Origin: Owenweeksia sp048267305
GTDB taxonomy: Bacteria; Bacteroidota; Bacteroidia; Flavobacteriales; Schleiferiaceae
Reading direction: 5' to 3'
DNA: 64,000 bases
Assembly (NCBI GenBank): GCA_048267305.1
Contig: JBLWXT010000003.1
Span: 62,001-126,000 of the forward strand
Translations under genes and position numbers: made by a program
Part shown: positions 42,869 to 51,468 of the stretch, piece after piece
Numbering within the stretch: position 1 is the first letter of the stretch
How the letters are laid out: every line of letters begins with the position of its first letter
Notes under the pieces: model-generated
Seen by the model: only the letters and a program-made list of their open reading frames with translations
The model's database searches: none
Told to the model about the DNA's origin: nothing

Positions 42869-45261
42869 GAAACCTGCTTTTAGTATTACTGATTTCGATG
42901 AATGCCATGTTGAGCTACGGCCAGCAGGGCGAATACATTTACCATGAGGTGGCTGCCGGTGAAACCGTGTACAGCATTTCAAAAAAGTACGATATCAGTA
43001 AAGCTGAGCTGGAGAAGTACAACCCTGATATTAAAGGTGGACTGAAGGAGAAGATGATGCTTCTTATTCCTAAGAAACCAGCTTCTAAAGCCGCCAAAGG
43101 CGGGCAAAAAAAGTTCACCAGCCATAAGGTGGAGCAGGGGCAAACCCTCTATTCCATAGCTCAGAAGTATGATGTATTAGTTGAGGATATCAAGAAGGTA
43201 AATCCCGAATTGAAGGATGGACTTAAAGCCGGGCAGGTTTTATTGATTCCTCTGTTGCCCAAAAAGCCAGAGGAACCCAAGCCTGAAGTAAACAGCAATT
43301 ATAGGGAGCATAAGGTTGAAGCAGGTGAAACGCTTTATTCATTGGCTCTGAAATACGGAGTATCGGTTGAGGAGATCAAAAAGATAAATACTGAACTGGC
43401 TGAAGGTCTTAAGGCCGGAGAGATTTTATACATCCCCAAGGAGGTACCAAAGAACAATGAAGCTAGTAGCGAGGATAAGGCTCGCCTTGCAGCGGAAATA
43501 GCTAAGGCAAAATCAGAAAGGAAAAACCAGTTGCCAGCAGGTAGTAAGGAGTACAGTGAAATTACTTCGGGAGACTATCATATCCATAAAGTGGAAGCAG
43601 GCCAAACGGCTTACTCCATAAGCAAGCAATACCATATTTCGTTGGATAGCCTTTATATTCTTAATCCCGGTGCTGATGAAGGTTTGCGACTGGGGCAACT
43701 GCTGAAGTTACCATTAAACAGGGCACAGTATAGCACTCAAAACCTGATTAAAAATGCACAGCCCAAAGAGGAGTTGGCTTCAGATAACTCACGGGAAGAA
43801 GGCGCTATTACAGATACCTCTGGTGGTTTTTTCCTTTATCAGTTAAAAACCGGAGACTCCTATTATTCTTTAAAAAACAGATTTAATGTTAGCAGCGAAG
43901 AGCTGATGAGTTTAAACCCTGAACTAAAAGAGGGTTTGAATGTGGATAAATACATCATTATCCCTAAAAGAAAAAAGGAAGTGGATACGGGTTGGCTGGA
44001 TAAGGTTTTCTCTGATGTTGAAAATAGTGATCCCGTTGGAAAGCCAAGTGACATAAAGGTTTCTCAGAAAGAATCCCTTAATAGGGAAGGTAAGCCTGTA
44101 GCCACCGATACTTCATTCCGTAAGCCTGTATCTCCAAAAAACCTGGCTATGGACAGACCAATTAAGGTAGGTGTGATGCTGCCTTTTATGGCAGGTACCG
44201 ATACTACATTTGATTATGATAGCGAGGTTCCGGCAAGATCTCATTATGTGCTCGATTTTTACAACGGCCTTTTGCTTGCCGCAGATACAATGAGCAAGCA
44301 GGGGATGAATCTTAGCCTGCAGGTATATGATACGCAAAACAGCCTGTTTACCGTTCGGGAGAAGATGAATGAGGTGGAGAGGGCAGATTACGATATGATG
44401 ATTGGACCTCTGTTTCAAAAAAATGTGGAGTATGTGGCGGATGAGTTGAAGGCTAAGGGCACTCCGGTGGTAAGCCCACTAAGCAAAGCCGTGGATCTAG
44501 CCGATAGGCCTAATTTGGTAAAATGTGTGCCTGGTAATGATGCTGGAGCTCAGGAAATTGCAGATCTGCTAAATGCTTATTATAAGGATGCTAAGATTGT
44601 CTTTACCCACTCCAACTCTATGGAGGATAGAGAAAAGGTTAGACAAATAAAGGCAAGACTGACAGCCCGCACTGAAATCAGTTTTATGGAAAGTGTGGTA
44701 AGTACAGAGGGGCTGATAAAACGAGTGAGCCTTACCGATGTTTTGGCGCAGGATAAACCCAATGTAGTTGTGGTTTTCTCGGAGGATAAAGTGTTTTTAA
44801 GTGATTTGGTTACCAAGCTCCGTTCCATGAGAACTTTGGAAATTGCACTGGTAGGGCCACCAAAGTTGTTGCAAATACCCACCTTGGAGATGGATTACCT
44901 AAACACCTTAAAGCTTACTATGACGGATGCTAGCTTTGTGGATTATGGCGATTCGGCTACCATTCAGTTTATTAAGGAGTATCGCAAAAGGTATGGCAGC
45001 GAGCCTTCTCAAATGTCTTTTCAGGGTTATGATGTTGCCATGTACTTTTTAAACCAACTATGGCTTAATGGCCCTGAGATGTTGAGAGGAATGGAATACA
45101 ACAAAAGAATGCTCAGCACTGGTTTTAGATTGTCAAAAACCACAAACGGTGGCTATGAAAATCAATTTGTGCACATTACCGGCATTCGGGATTTTACGTT
45201 AGTAAAGTTAAATGTATCCCCAAAAAATCAAACTTCTGCACAAAGTGTTAAACTAGATTAA
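42865..45261 (+). CDS. Exported protein with five LysM repeats and a periplasmic-binding-protein-like domain
   Basis: A protein of about 798 residues. The frame permits a start at 42859, but the ATG at 42865 overlaps the guaA stop as ATGA and begins directly with the signal peptide (MRNLLLVLLISMNAML, ending SYGQ). Five LysM peptidoglycan-binding repeats follow (about 23-70, 84-130, 146-192, 231-278 and 317-362), each with [GQ]-[ED]-[TS]-x-Y-S-[IL]; the fifth is more divergent. From about residue 435 to the end lies a type I periplasmic-binding-protein-like fold (IKVGVMLPF, DFYNGLLLAAD, DYDMMIGPLFQKNV, GTPVVSPLSKA), as in ligand sensors or LpoA-like proteins. It probably sits on the cell wall and binds a ligand or a peptidoglycan synthase. 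The link with GMP synthase is unexplained. Confidence 0.88.
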   Translation: MRNLLLVLLISMNAMLSYGQQGEYIYHEVAAGETVYSISKKYDISKAELEKYNPDIKGGLKEKMMLLIPKKPASKAAKGGQKKFTSHKVEQGQTLYSIAQKYDVLVEDIKKVNPELKDGLKAGQVLLIPLLPKKPEEPKPEVNSNYREHKVEAGETLYSLALKYGVSVEEIKKINTELAEGLKAGEILYIPKEVPKNNEASSEDKARLAAEIAKAKSERKNQLPAGSKEYSEITSGDYHIHKVEAGQTAYSISKQYHISLDSLYILNPGADEGLRLGQLLKLPLNRAQYSTQNLIKNAQPKEELASDNSREEGAITDTSGGFFLYQLKTGDSYYSLKNRFNVSSEELMSLNPELKEGLNVDKYIIIPKRKKEVDTGWLDKVFSDVENSDPVGKPSDIKVSQKESLNREGKPVATDTSFRKPVSPKNLAMDRPIKVGVMLPFMAGTDTTFDYDSEVPARSHYVLDFYNGLLLAADTMSKQGMNLSLQVYDTQNSLFTVREKMNEVERADYDMMIGPLFQKNVEYVADELKAKGTPVVSPLSKAVDLADRPNLVKCVPGNDAGAQEIADLLNAYYKDAKIVFTHSNSMEDREKVRQIKARLTARTEISFMESVVSTEGLIKRVSLTDVLAQDKPNVVVVFSEDKVFLSDLVTKLRSMRTLEIALVGPPKLLQIPTLEMDYLNTLKLTMTDASFVDYGDSATIQFIKEYRKRYGSEPSQMSFQGYDVAMYFLNQLWLNGPEMLRGMEYNKRMLSTGFRLSKTTNGGYENQFVHITGIRDFTLVKLNVSPKNQTSAQSVKLD

Positions 45262-45797
45262 GAAACCATCTCAAGCAGTTTGATTACGGTTTTCCAGTTT
45301 CGGCTGGTGGCGGCTATTCCTAGCTTCTTTTCAAACAGGTTGTTGGTGAGTTTGGTTCGGCCATACCCATTGGGGCAATACAGGTAAATGATATTGTCAA
45401 CCACTTCAAAGATGTCGTCCTGCGATTTGATATCTGCCAAAAGTTTTAAATTTTCCGCAGTTGGGATTTCTTTCAAAAAGGTAACGTAAAGTGCCTTGAG
45501 TTCTGTATTCTCATTTTTTAGAAATGGATTGGCTGAGGTGATTTTTTGTAAATCCTCCTTGGTTAGAACAATAACAGGCACCTCATAATCAAATCTGTCT
45601 TTTATCTCTTCTCTGATATTTTTGGCCAGGAGAGCGGATGGAGTTGCTGTAGCTTCAAACTTAACATTGCCACTTTGGATATAGGTCTCAGTTTTTTCAT
45701 AACCCATTTGATGCATTGCCGCTTTTAAATCTGACATTTTTAGCAGCTTACTTCCCGATACGTTTATGCCTCTGAGGATGGCAATATAGGTGGGCAT
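45258..45797 (-). CDS. DUF1697 domain protein
   Basis: A 179-residue cytosolic protein of the DUF1697 family: YIAILRGINVSGSKLLKMSDLK at the start (in part), the ETYIQSGNVKF motif and YGRTKLTNNLFEKKLG near the end. The biochemical role of the family is not established. Its stop overlaps the convergent LysM gene by four bases in a shared TTAA palindrome. Confidence 0.88.
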   Translation of the reverse strand: MPTYIAILRGINVSGSKLLKMSDLKAAMHQMGYEKTETYIQSGNVKFEATATPSALLAKNIREEIKDRFDYEVPVIVLTKEDLQKITSANPFLKNENTELKALYVTFLKEIPTAENLKLLADIKSQDDIFEVVDNIIYLYCPNGYGRTKLTNNLFEKKLGIAATSRNWKTVIKLLEMVS

Positions 45798-45827
45798 ATT
45801 TTGGTTTTATGTTTTCCAATAAAAACT

Positions 45828-45835
45828 CAAAGATA
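45828..45835 (-). promoter_or_regulatory. -7 element (TATCTTTG) for the DUF1697 gene
   Basis: An exact TAnnTTTG match on the minus strand, 30 bases before the ATG at 45797. A TTG lies 17 bases upstream, inside the adjoining hairpin loop. Confidence 0.5.
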
Positions 45836-45836
45836 A

Positions 45837-45872
45837 AAAGCCCCTGGCTTATCAATTGAAACCAGAGGCTTT
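45837..45872. other. 11-bp hairpin with minus-strand T-tract, no gene upstream
   Basis: AAAGCCCCTGG (45837-45847) pairs with CCAGAGGCTTT (45862-45872) with one mismatch. On the minus strand it is followed by TTTTTATCTTTG, i.e. a terminator-like T-tract running into the -7 box. No minus-strand gene precedes it for 2.7 kb. Confidence 0.5.
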
Positions 45873-46097
45873 CACCAGTTAAGCCATACATGCCATCACA
45901 CATGCAGACCTAGTTTAATCCTGCGCAATAAATTTTAAATGGCTTTAGACCGGTCGTTTACTAATTAACCGCACGGCTTTCATATTGTTGAACTTTCAAA
46001 AAATAAGTTTAGCCCCCGTACCTGAATCAAATTAACCTACATCTCAATGAGTTTTGGAGTTATCATTATTTCGGTGTATTGCATTATATATTCTTAA

Positions 46098-46105
46098 TAC
46101 TTTTG
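46098..46105 (+). promoter_or_regulatory. -7 element (TACTTTTG) for the hybrid histidine kinase
   Basis: An exact TAnnTTTG match ending five bases before the ATG at 46111. A TTG sits 16 bases upstream. The position implies a very short or absent leader. Confidence 0.4.
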
Positions 46106-46110
46106 GGAAA

Positions 46111-48669
46111 ATGGCAGCAGGTTCAAAAAATACAATTTCCAAAGTGGTGGTTATACTGCTGATTACCCTTGGGGTATTGGGGGCTATAAGCTTTTTTAGC
46201 TTTAGGAGCTATAAGGAGTTTACATTGGCACTTGATAAGCTGTACAATGAAAAGGAGGAAGTAACCCTTACCGAAAATATCCTGGGAGAAATTGGCGAAC
46301 TGGAAACCCGGTCACGTTCATACTCTCTTACCGAATCACCTGAAGACCTTGAACTGTATGTAAATAAGGTAAAGGTAACCAAGGCTAAAATAGACTCACT
46401 TTATTTTCAGAGCTATGGCAAAAATTACCACAAAGAGGTAGATACCTTAAGAATTCTCTTCAGGCAGAAGGTGGAAAGCTTCAGGGAGCTAATGGCCCTT
46501 AAGAATAGAATATCAAAAAGGTATTTGGACAGAACAGCGCTGGATGTGCTTACACAAACCCAAAAGGCTATTAATAAGGATAGCGTTCTTATTCCAAAGC
46601 AGGAGATTACAACAACAACCGTAACAAGGGTTGAAATTCCCGAAAAGCCAAAGGAGGAGGAAAAGGGCTGGCTCAAAAGTGTTTTTGGGAAGAAGGAAAA
46701 ACCACAGGAAGAGATTCCTGTGCGCTCAGAAGTGAGGGAAGAAAAGGTTGTAGCCTATGATTCAGCTTACTTTGAAAAGGTAGATACCTTAATCACATCG
46801 GTAAAATCAGCTATAAGGCAGGCCGAACTGGCACGTAAGCAAAATACTCAAATGCTTACCAATACCGAACTGGAGCTGGTAAACAGAGATCACTTTATAG
46901 TTGAAAAGCTACGCACAATAATCTTAAAGATCCGGGAGCTGGAATCTGAAGACTCCCGCCTGGAAAAGAAGGAAACTCTGGCTACTGCCAGGGCATCGTT
47001 TGGCTCGGTTATTCTATTTGCCCTCCTTGGAGGATTATTGAGTATTGTCCTTATTTATTTTGTTCTCCGCGACATTTTGCGTTCCAATAAAATGCAAAAA
47101 GAACTGGCAATACAAAAGCGGAGAGCCGAAAAGCTGGCCAATGTGAAGGAGGAATTTTTGGCTAATATGAGCCACGAAATACGTACTCCGCTAAATTCTA
47201 TCCTTGGCTTTTCAGAGCAGATGGCTGACTCTGAAATTGATGCAGAACAGCGGAAGAGGTTGCAGAATATTAGAAGCAGTGGTGAGCACTTACTGATGCT
47301 GGTAAATGATATTTTGGATTACAGCAAGATTGAATCAGGTAAGCTGAGGCTCGAAAAAATCGGATTTAGAATTGAAACGGTATTGCGCGAAAGCATGGCC
47401 ACCCTGGAGCATCTGGCAGTAGCTAAGGGAATTGATATGCAAATAGAGATTAATGAGGAGTTAAAAAACTATATTTTAAAAGGCGACCCCATTAGGCTTA
47501 AGCAAATATTGATAAACCTTGCCGGAAACGGAGTGAAATTTACCGAGAAGGGATATGTGAAAATCAGTGCCAGTATCGAGTCAAGAACAAATAGTGGAGT
47601 AGAAGTCCTGTTTAATGTGGAGGATACAGGAAAGGGTATTGAGGCCAGTAAAATTGATACCATTTTCGATAGTTTTGATCAGGAGGACACAAGTATTTCG
47701 AGAAGGTATGGAGGCACCGGACTGGGCCTGACAATTTGTAAAAAACTGGTTAAGCTTCAGCACGGAACCCTTGGTGTGGACAGCGAAGTAAACAAGGGAT
47801 CTGTATTTAGTGTGGGGCTGCAATATGACTTTGCCGATAAGGAGGAGTATAGCAGTAAGTTCGATTCTGAACAGGTGGATATAAATCTGGAAGGAAAATC
47901 GCTATTGTTGATTGATGATGATTCCATGAATCATGTTTTGTTGAAGCCAAGCCTCGAAAGATGGGGCTTAACTTTTGACTCAGCTTACAACGGTGAAGAG
48001 GGTATCTCTCAGGCCCGGAAGTTGTCGTATGACTTTATACTTGTAGATCTTCAGATGCCCGGTAAGAGCGGGGCAGAAGTTATAGAAGAGCTGGCAAAGG
48101 ATGGGCATATAAATGCCGATGCCCACATTATACTTTGTACGGCAAATGCTATGGTTAAAAGCTTTAAGCCAGAATTGTTAAAACTCGTAGATGCATCATT
48201 GTTAAAACCCTTTAAGGAGTATGAGGTGGCCCAGTTGCTTGCCGGGCTTAGCTCGAAAAACAGACCTAAATCTCCCATTAAGATTATGAAAAAAGCTAAA
48301 CCCCTTTATTCCCTCACCAACTTCAGGGCCTATGCAGGAGATGACCCCGAAGTATTAGTACAGTTTCTGATTTCCTTTATAAAGACTAATCATGAAAATC
48401 TGGATTTCCTGAAAAAACATTTTAAAAATCAGGATTATTCTAATGTAGGGGATACCGCCCATAAGATGAAAAATACATTTGGCCAGATGGAAGCCTGGGC
48501 CGTAATGGAGCAACTTATAGAGCTCGAAAAACTTGTGGATAGCAGTCAGCCTATTGCAGATATCGAAGAAAGAATTGAGAAGACTTTTCTTTTTGCAGAT
48601 GAAATTTTCAAACTGCTGGAGTCAGATATTAAAGAGCTTGAAGAAGCCGGTTATACCTCTAATCCGTAG
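46111..48669 (+). CDS. Hybrid sensor histidine kinase with receiver and HPt domains
   Basis: An 852-residue membrane sensor. The ATG at 46111 is chosen because the hydrophobic helix (residues about 12-31) follows it directly. An extracytoplasmic helical sensor region (about 35-290) is rich in E/K and contains a charged insert near 175-215. A second helix lies at about 293-320. The transmitter has H355 (ANMSHEIRTPLN), N-box NLAGNGVKF and G-boxes DTGKGI and GGTGLGLTI. A receiver domain has phospho-acceptor D646 (LVDLQMPG), and an HPt domain follows with H784 (AHKMKNTFG). Signal is therefore routed through an internal phosphorelay. The convergent NtrC-like regulator at 48651 is a possible, unproven partner. 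Confidence 0.93.
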   Translation: MAAGSKNTISKVVVILLITLGVLGAISFFSFRSYKEFTLALDKLYNEKEEVTLTENILGEIGELETRSRSYSLTESPEDLELYVNKVKVTKAKIDSLYFQSYGKNYHKEVDTLRILFRQKVESFRELMALKNRISKRYLDRTALDVLTQTQKAINKDSVLIPKQEITTTTVTRVEIPEKPKEEEKGWLKSVFGKKEKPQEEIPVRSEVREEKVVAYDSAYFEKVDTLITSVKSAIRQAELARKQNTQMLTNTELELVNRDHFIVEKLRTIILKIRELESEDSRLEKKETLATARASFGSVILFALLGGLLSIVLIYFVLRDILRSNKMQKELAIQKRRAEKLANVKEEFLANMSHEIRTPLNSILGFSEQMADSEIDAEQRKRLQNIRSSGEHLLMLVNDILDYSKIESGKLRLEKIGFRIETVLRESMATLEHLAVAKGIDMQIEINEELKNYILKGDPIRLKQILINLAGNGVKFTEKGYVKISASIESRTNSGVEVLFNVEDTGKGIEASKIDTIFDSFDQEDTSISRRYGGTGLGLTICKKLVKLQHGTLGVDSEVNKGSVFSVGLQYDFADKEEYSSKFDSEQVDINLEGKSLLLIDDDSMNHVLLKPSLERWGLTFDSAYNGEEGISQARKLSYDFILVDLQMPGKSGAEVIEELAKDGHINADAHIILCTANAMVKSFKPELLKLVDASLLKPFKEYEVAQLLAGLSSKNRPKSPIKIMKKAKPLYSLTNFRAYAGDDPEVLVQFLISFIKTNHENLDFLKKHFKNQDYSNVGDTAHKMKNTFGQMEAWAVMEQLIELEKLVDSSQPIADIEERIEKTFLFADEIFKLLESDIKELEEAGYTSNP

Positions 48670-50045
48670 GCTCTTATCTTATTGTAAAGCGTTTTTCTAT
48701 CAATATTTAGGAGCTTGGCAGCTTTGGTTTTATTAAAACGAACCTTTTCAAGAGCCTCCATTATCTTTTGCCTTTCCAGGGCACTTTCAAGTTGCTTTAA
48801 ATCTGTAGACTCCTTAATGCTTTTGATATCTTCAGCACGCTCTCTGTAGGTGCTGCTAATTTCACTTGGCAGTGCAGTTTTTTCCACTGCCCCCCCTTTT
48901 GTAAGTAAAACCGATCGTTTTACCACATTTTTCAGTTCTCTGAGATTTCCGGGCCACTCATATCTCTCAAGAAGGTCAAGAGTTTCCGTACTAAAACCCT
49001 TCACATCTTTCTCAAGTTCCTCGTTGGCTTGCGCCAAAAAATGATGTGCAAACTGACTTATCTCCTCCTCCCGTTCCCGCAAGGGGCTGATTTCAATTTT
49101 AAACTCATTTATTCTGTGATAAAGATCCTCCCTGAAATTGCTTTGAGTGATGGCATTCAGGAGGTTTTCGTTAGTGGCCGTAAGCAGGCGTACGTCAATC
49201 GGAATATCTTCGCGGTCACCAATGCGCCTGATTACCTTTTCCTGAATGGCCCTGAGCAATTTTACCTGCACTTCATAGCTCAGATTACCTATTTCGTCCA
49301 GAAAAAGTGTTCCGCCATTAGCTACCTCAAATTGACCCATGCGGTCTTCATTAGCCCCGGTAAAGCTCCCTTTTAAATGTCCAAATAATTCGCTTGTAGC
49401 GAGATCCTTGGATAGAGCACCACAATCAATAGCTACAAATGGTTTATCACTACGCTTACTGTAATTGTGAATTTGGCGGGCTACATATTCTTTCCCCGTG
49501 CCACTTTCGCCCTGTATAAGAACACTCATGTTTGTTGGCCCTACCAGCTCCACATATTCATTCACCTTTCTGGTTTGCGGGCTTTCGCCTTTTATAAAGT
49601 CGCCTTTTGCGGCTCCACTTCCAGGGGGCTTTATTTGGTTGGCAATGCTTTTAAGTTGATGAGCTTCCTCTTTCTTTGGCGAATCCAGTACAGACCTTAC
49701 AAGAGCTATCAGTTCCTCAGGGTTTACAGGTTTTGTAAGGTAATCAGAGGCACCCAGCTTCATCGCCTTTACTGCCAGTTTTATATCTCCATAACTTGTG
49801 ATAAGTATCAACGGAGTTCTTATGCGCAGTTTATTGATTGTACTGAGCATCTCTATACCATCCATACCGGGCATTCGGTAATCGGATAGAATGAGATCGA
49901 AGGAGGATTGGCCCAACGCCTGAAGACCCTTTTCAGCATTAGACTCTGTAACTGCTATATAGCCCTTCTTTTCCAAAAAGGATTTCAGCATCAACAGGAA
50001 GGTGGTGTCATCATCAACCACCAATATTTTAGGAGTATGGTTCAT
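48651..50045 (-). CDS. Sigma-54-dependent response regulator (NtrC family)
   Basis: A 464-residue regulator. The receiver domain has D55 (LILSDYRMPG). The AAA+ central domain has Walker A GESGTGKE, the sigma-54 contact loop GSFTGA and Walker B GTLFLDEIG. The C-terminal Fis-type helix-turn-helix (KTKAAKLLNIDRKTLYNKI) binds DNA enhancers. All parts are intact, so it should activate sigma-54 promoters when phosphorylated. Its 3' end overlaps the hybrid kinase by 19 bases in a convergent arrangement. A consensus -7 box precedes it. Confidence 0.95.
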   Translation of the reverse strand: MNHTPKILVVDDDTTFLLMLKSFLEKKGYIAVTESNAEKGLQALGQSSFDLILSDYRMPGMDGIEMLSTINKLRIRTPLILITSYGDIKLAVKAMKLGASDYLTKPVNPEELIALVRSVLDSPKKEEAHQLKSIANQIKPPGSGAAKGDFIKGESPQTRKVNEYVELVGPTNMSVLIQGESGTGKEYVARQIHNYSKRSDKPFVAIDCGALSKDLATSELFGHLKGSFTGANEDRMGQFEVANGGTLFLDEIGNLSYEVQVKLLRAIQEKVIRRIGDREDIPIDVRLLTATNENLLNAITQSNFREDLYHRINEFKIEISPLREREEEISQFAHHFLAQANEELEKDVKGFSTETLDLLERYEWPGNLRELKNVVKRSVLLTKGGAVEKTALPSEISSTYRERAEDIKSIKESTDLKQLESALERQKIMEALEKVRFNKTKAAKLLNIDRKTLYNKIRAYGLEV

Positions 50046-50066
50046 TAGAAGGTTCGATAGCTACGC

Positions 50067-50074
50067 CAAAATTA
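50067..50074 (-). promoter_or_regulatory. -7 element (TAATTTTG) for the NtrC-family gene
   Basis: An exact TAnnTTTG match on the minus strand, 21 bases before the ATG at 50045. No -33 TTG at the usual spacing. Confidence 0.42.
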
Positions 50075-50109
50075 GTTGAAATATCAAACATAGGGTTACT
50101 ACAAAAAAA

Positions 50110-50137
50110 GAAGTCACCACTCTCCAGTGATGACTTC
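50110..50137 (-). terminator. Minus-strand intrinsic terminator between PepSY-like and NtrC genes
   Basis: GAAGTCA-x-CACT pairs with AGTG-x-TGACTTC (11 bp with one mismatch, loop CTCC), followed on the minus strand by a T7 tract. It lies 245 bases after the stop of the PepSY-like gene. Confidence 0.72.
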
Positions 50138-50381
50138 AGCTCAACTCGAACAACTAAAAACTAACGCTGCTATTTATATAGCTTCTTAAATATTTTTATA
50201 TTGAGTGCGATTTCTAAAATCATTTCCTCAAATCTGATTAGAGTGAAGGGAATACTGTACCATAAATCATTATTGTGTTAAAGTTCACATAATCAGTGTT
50301 TTATGTTTGTGTTGGGATTTGGGAATTGAGGAAATATTCCACACTTTGTGTTTTTTTTACTTAAAACAATTCCCCAGTTTA

Positions 50382-50672
50382 CTATTCTTTTCTTACAAAC
50401 TCTCCTGATTTGTCAAACTTCAGTATTAGCTTTTGCTGCTTATAGTTGATAATAACAGTGTATTCTGAAATGGCTCCTGAGTTTTCACTAACCGTGGCTT
50501 TGGTTATGTGGGCACCGCTATAATTGTCTGTTATGTAGTTGCGAATATTTTCAGGGAGGTCTTTCGGATGGACGGTTTTCTCCTGAAAGGAAAAAATTGC
50601 CACGGGCTCATACGCTCTTGCTGAAAGATGAACACCGCTAAAAATCAGGAGTATTGGTAGTAACTTTTTCAT
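50382..50672 (-). CDS. Small exported PepSY-like protein
   Basis: A 96-residue protein. The frame is open to 50762, but the ATG at 50672 begins a typical signal peptide (MKKLLPILLIFSG, ending SARA). The mature part (HPKDLPENIRNYITDNYSGAHITKA in part, YTVIINYKQQKLILKFDKSGEF) matches the PepSY-like fold of small Bacteroidota periplasmic proteins: a helix with D-L-P-x-x-I-x-x-Y-I, then three strands. No enzymatic function is known for this group. It is divergent from the TetR-family gene. Confidence 0.75.
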   Translation of the reverse strand: MKKLLPILLIFSGVHLSARAYEPVAIFSFQEKTVHPKDLPENIRNYITDNYSGAHITKATVSENSGAISEYTVIINYKQQKLILKFDKSGEFVRKE

Positions 50673-50787
50673 GAGTAGAAATTTAGAGTGCTTTAAATTT
50701 AAGCAAATTGATTCTAAATAGAGTTTTAACAGCTCATTAAGAAACACTAACAGGCACAACACGTTATCTGTTCAAATCATAATTAAA

Positions 50788-51468
50788 ATGGAAATACAGG
50801 AAGACCAGCACACCATGGGTAAGGAAAATAGCAGTGAGGATTTATCCCAAAAAATAATGGAGGCCTACAAAGAATACATTTTGCTACACGGCACTGAGCC
50901 AGCTAGCATTTATTCCTTTTGCAAGCAAATAGGAATTGAAGAATCGGAATTTTATCAGCATTTCAATGATTTTGATCAGATTGCCGATGCCTTTTGGACA
51001 TCAGTTTTTAGCACCGTTGTAACGGCAACAACTGAAGAAGGGGAATATGATAGTTATACTGTCCGCGAAAAGTTCTTGACCTTTTACTATAACTTTTTTG
51101 AAGAACTTAAAAAGCACAGGAGCTATGCCCTGCTTAGTTTTAAAGAGTCTTTATTCTCATTAAAACCTGATAACAGAAGTCTTGGTAAACTAAAGAAGGA
51201 GTATAAAATGTGGGCAAAGGGCTTGTTGTATCAGGCGATGGATAACGATGAGATTGCTTCACGATCAAAATTATCGGATACCTATGATAGCCTGTTTTGG
51301 TACCAATTTCTTTTTCTGATCAATTTTTGGAGAAAGGATAAAAGCCGTGGCTTTGAAAAGACTGATGCAGCCATTGAAAAGTCAGTAAACCTCTCTTTTG
51401 ACCTTATTGAGAAAAATGCACTGGATAGTGCCTTTGACTTTGGTAAGTTCATGTTTCAAAACAGATGA
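50788..51468 (+). CDS. TetR-family protein paired with an ABC1 kinase
   Basis: A 226-residue, all-helical protein. Residues 20-75 form a TetR-type helix-turn-helix (IMEAYKEYILLHG, SIYSFCKQIGIEESEFYQHFNDFDQIADAFW in part); the C-terminal ligand-binding part is acidic and aromatic-rich. The recognition helix is less basic than usual, so DNA binding is not certain. Its stop overlaps the ATG of the ABC1-kinase gene (ATGA), a strong sign that they act together. COQ9, a partner of the eukaryotic ABC1 kinase COQ8, also has a TetR fold, which makes a lipid-binding non-regulatory role worth considering. Confidence 0.82.
   Translation: MEIQEDQHTMGKENSSEDLSQKIMEAYKEYILLHGTEPASIYSFCKQIGIEESEFYQHFNDFDQIADAFWTSVFSTVVTATTEEGEYDSYTVREKFLTFYYNFFEELKKHRSYALLSFKESLFSLKPDNRSLGKLKKEYKMWAKGLLYQAMDNDEIASRSKLSDTYDSLFWYQFLFLINFWRKDKSRGFEKTDAAIEKSVNLSFDLIEKNALDSAFDFGKFMFQNR

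Larger units (their letters stand above)
45798..46110. other. Divergent intergenic region, 313 bases
   Basis: The region between the DUF1697 gene and the hybrid kinase holds a -7 box for each gene (45828-45835 minus; 46098-46105 plus) and an 11-bp hairpin (45837-45872). The upstream open part of the kinase frame (46054-46110) has no proper start and reads through promoter sequence. I saw nothing else. Confidence 0.6.
50046..50381. other. Intergenic region of 336 bases
   Basis: It contains the promoter of the NtrC-type gene (50067-50074) and a minus-strand terminator (50110-50137). Upstream of the terminator is an AT-rich stretch with one possible 17-codon minus-strand frame (50170-50223, MILEIALNIKIFKKLYK) preceded by GAGGAA. 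There is no TAnnTTTG box for it, so it may be just a long 3' untranslated region of the PepSY-like gene. Confidence 0.5.

Noticed and set aside
46054..46110. Upstream extension of the hybrid kinase frame
   Set aside because: It begins with a non-ATG codon and reads through the -7 box; the ATG at 46111 gives a normal membrane-sensor start.
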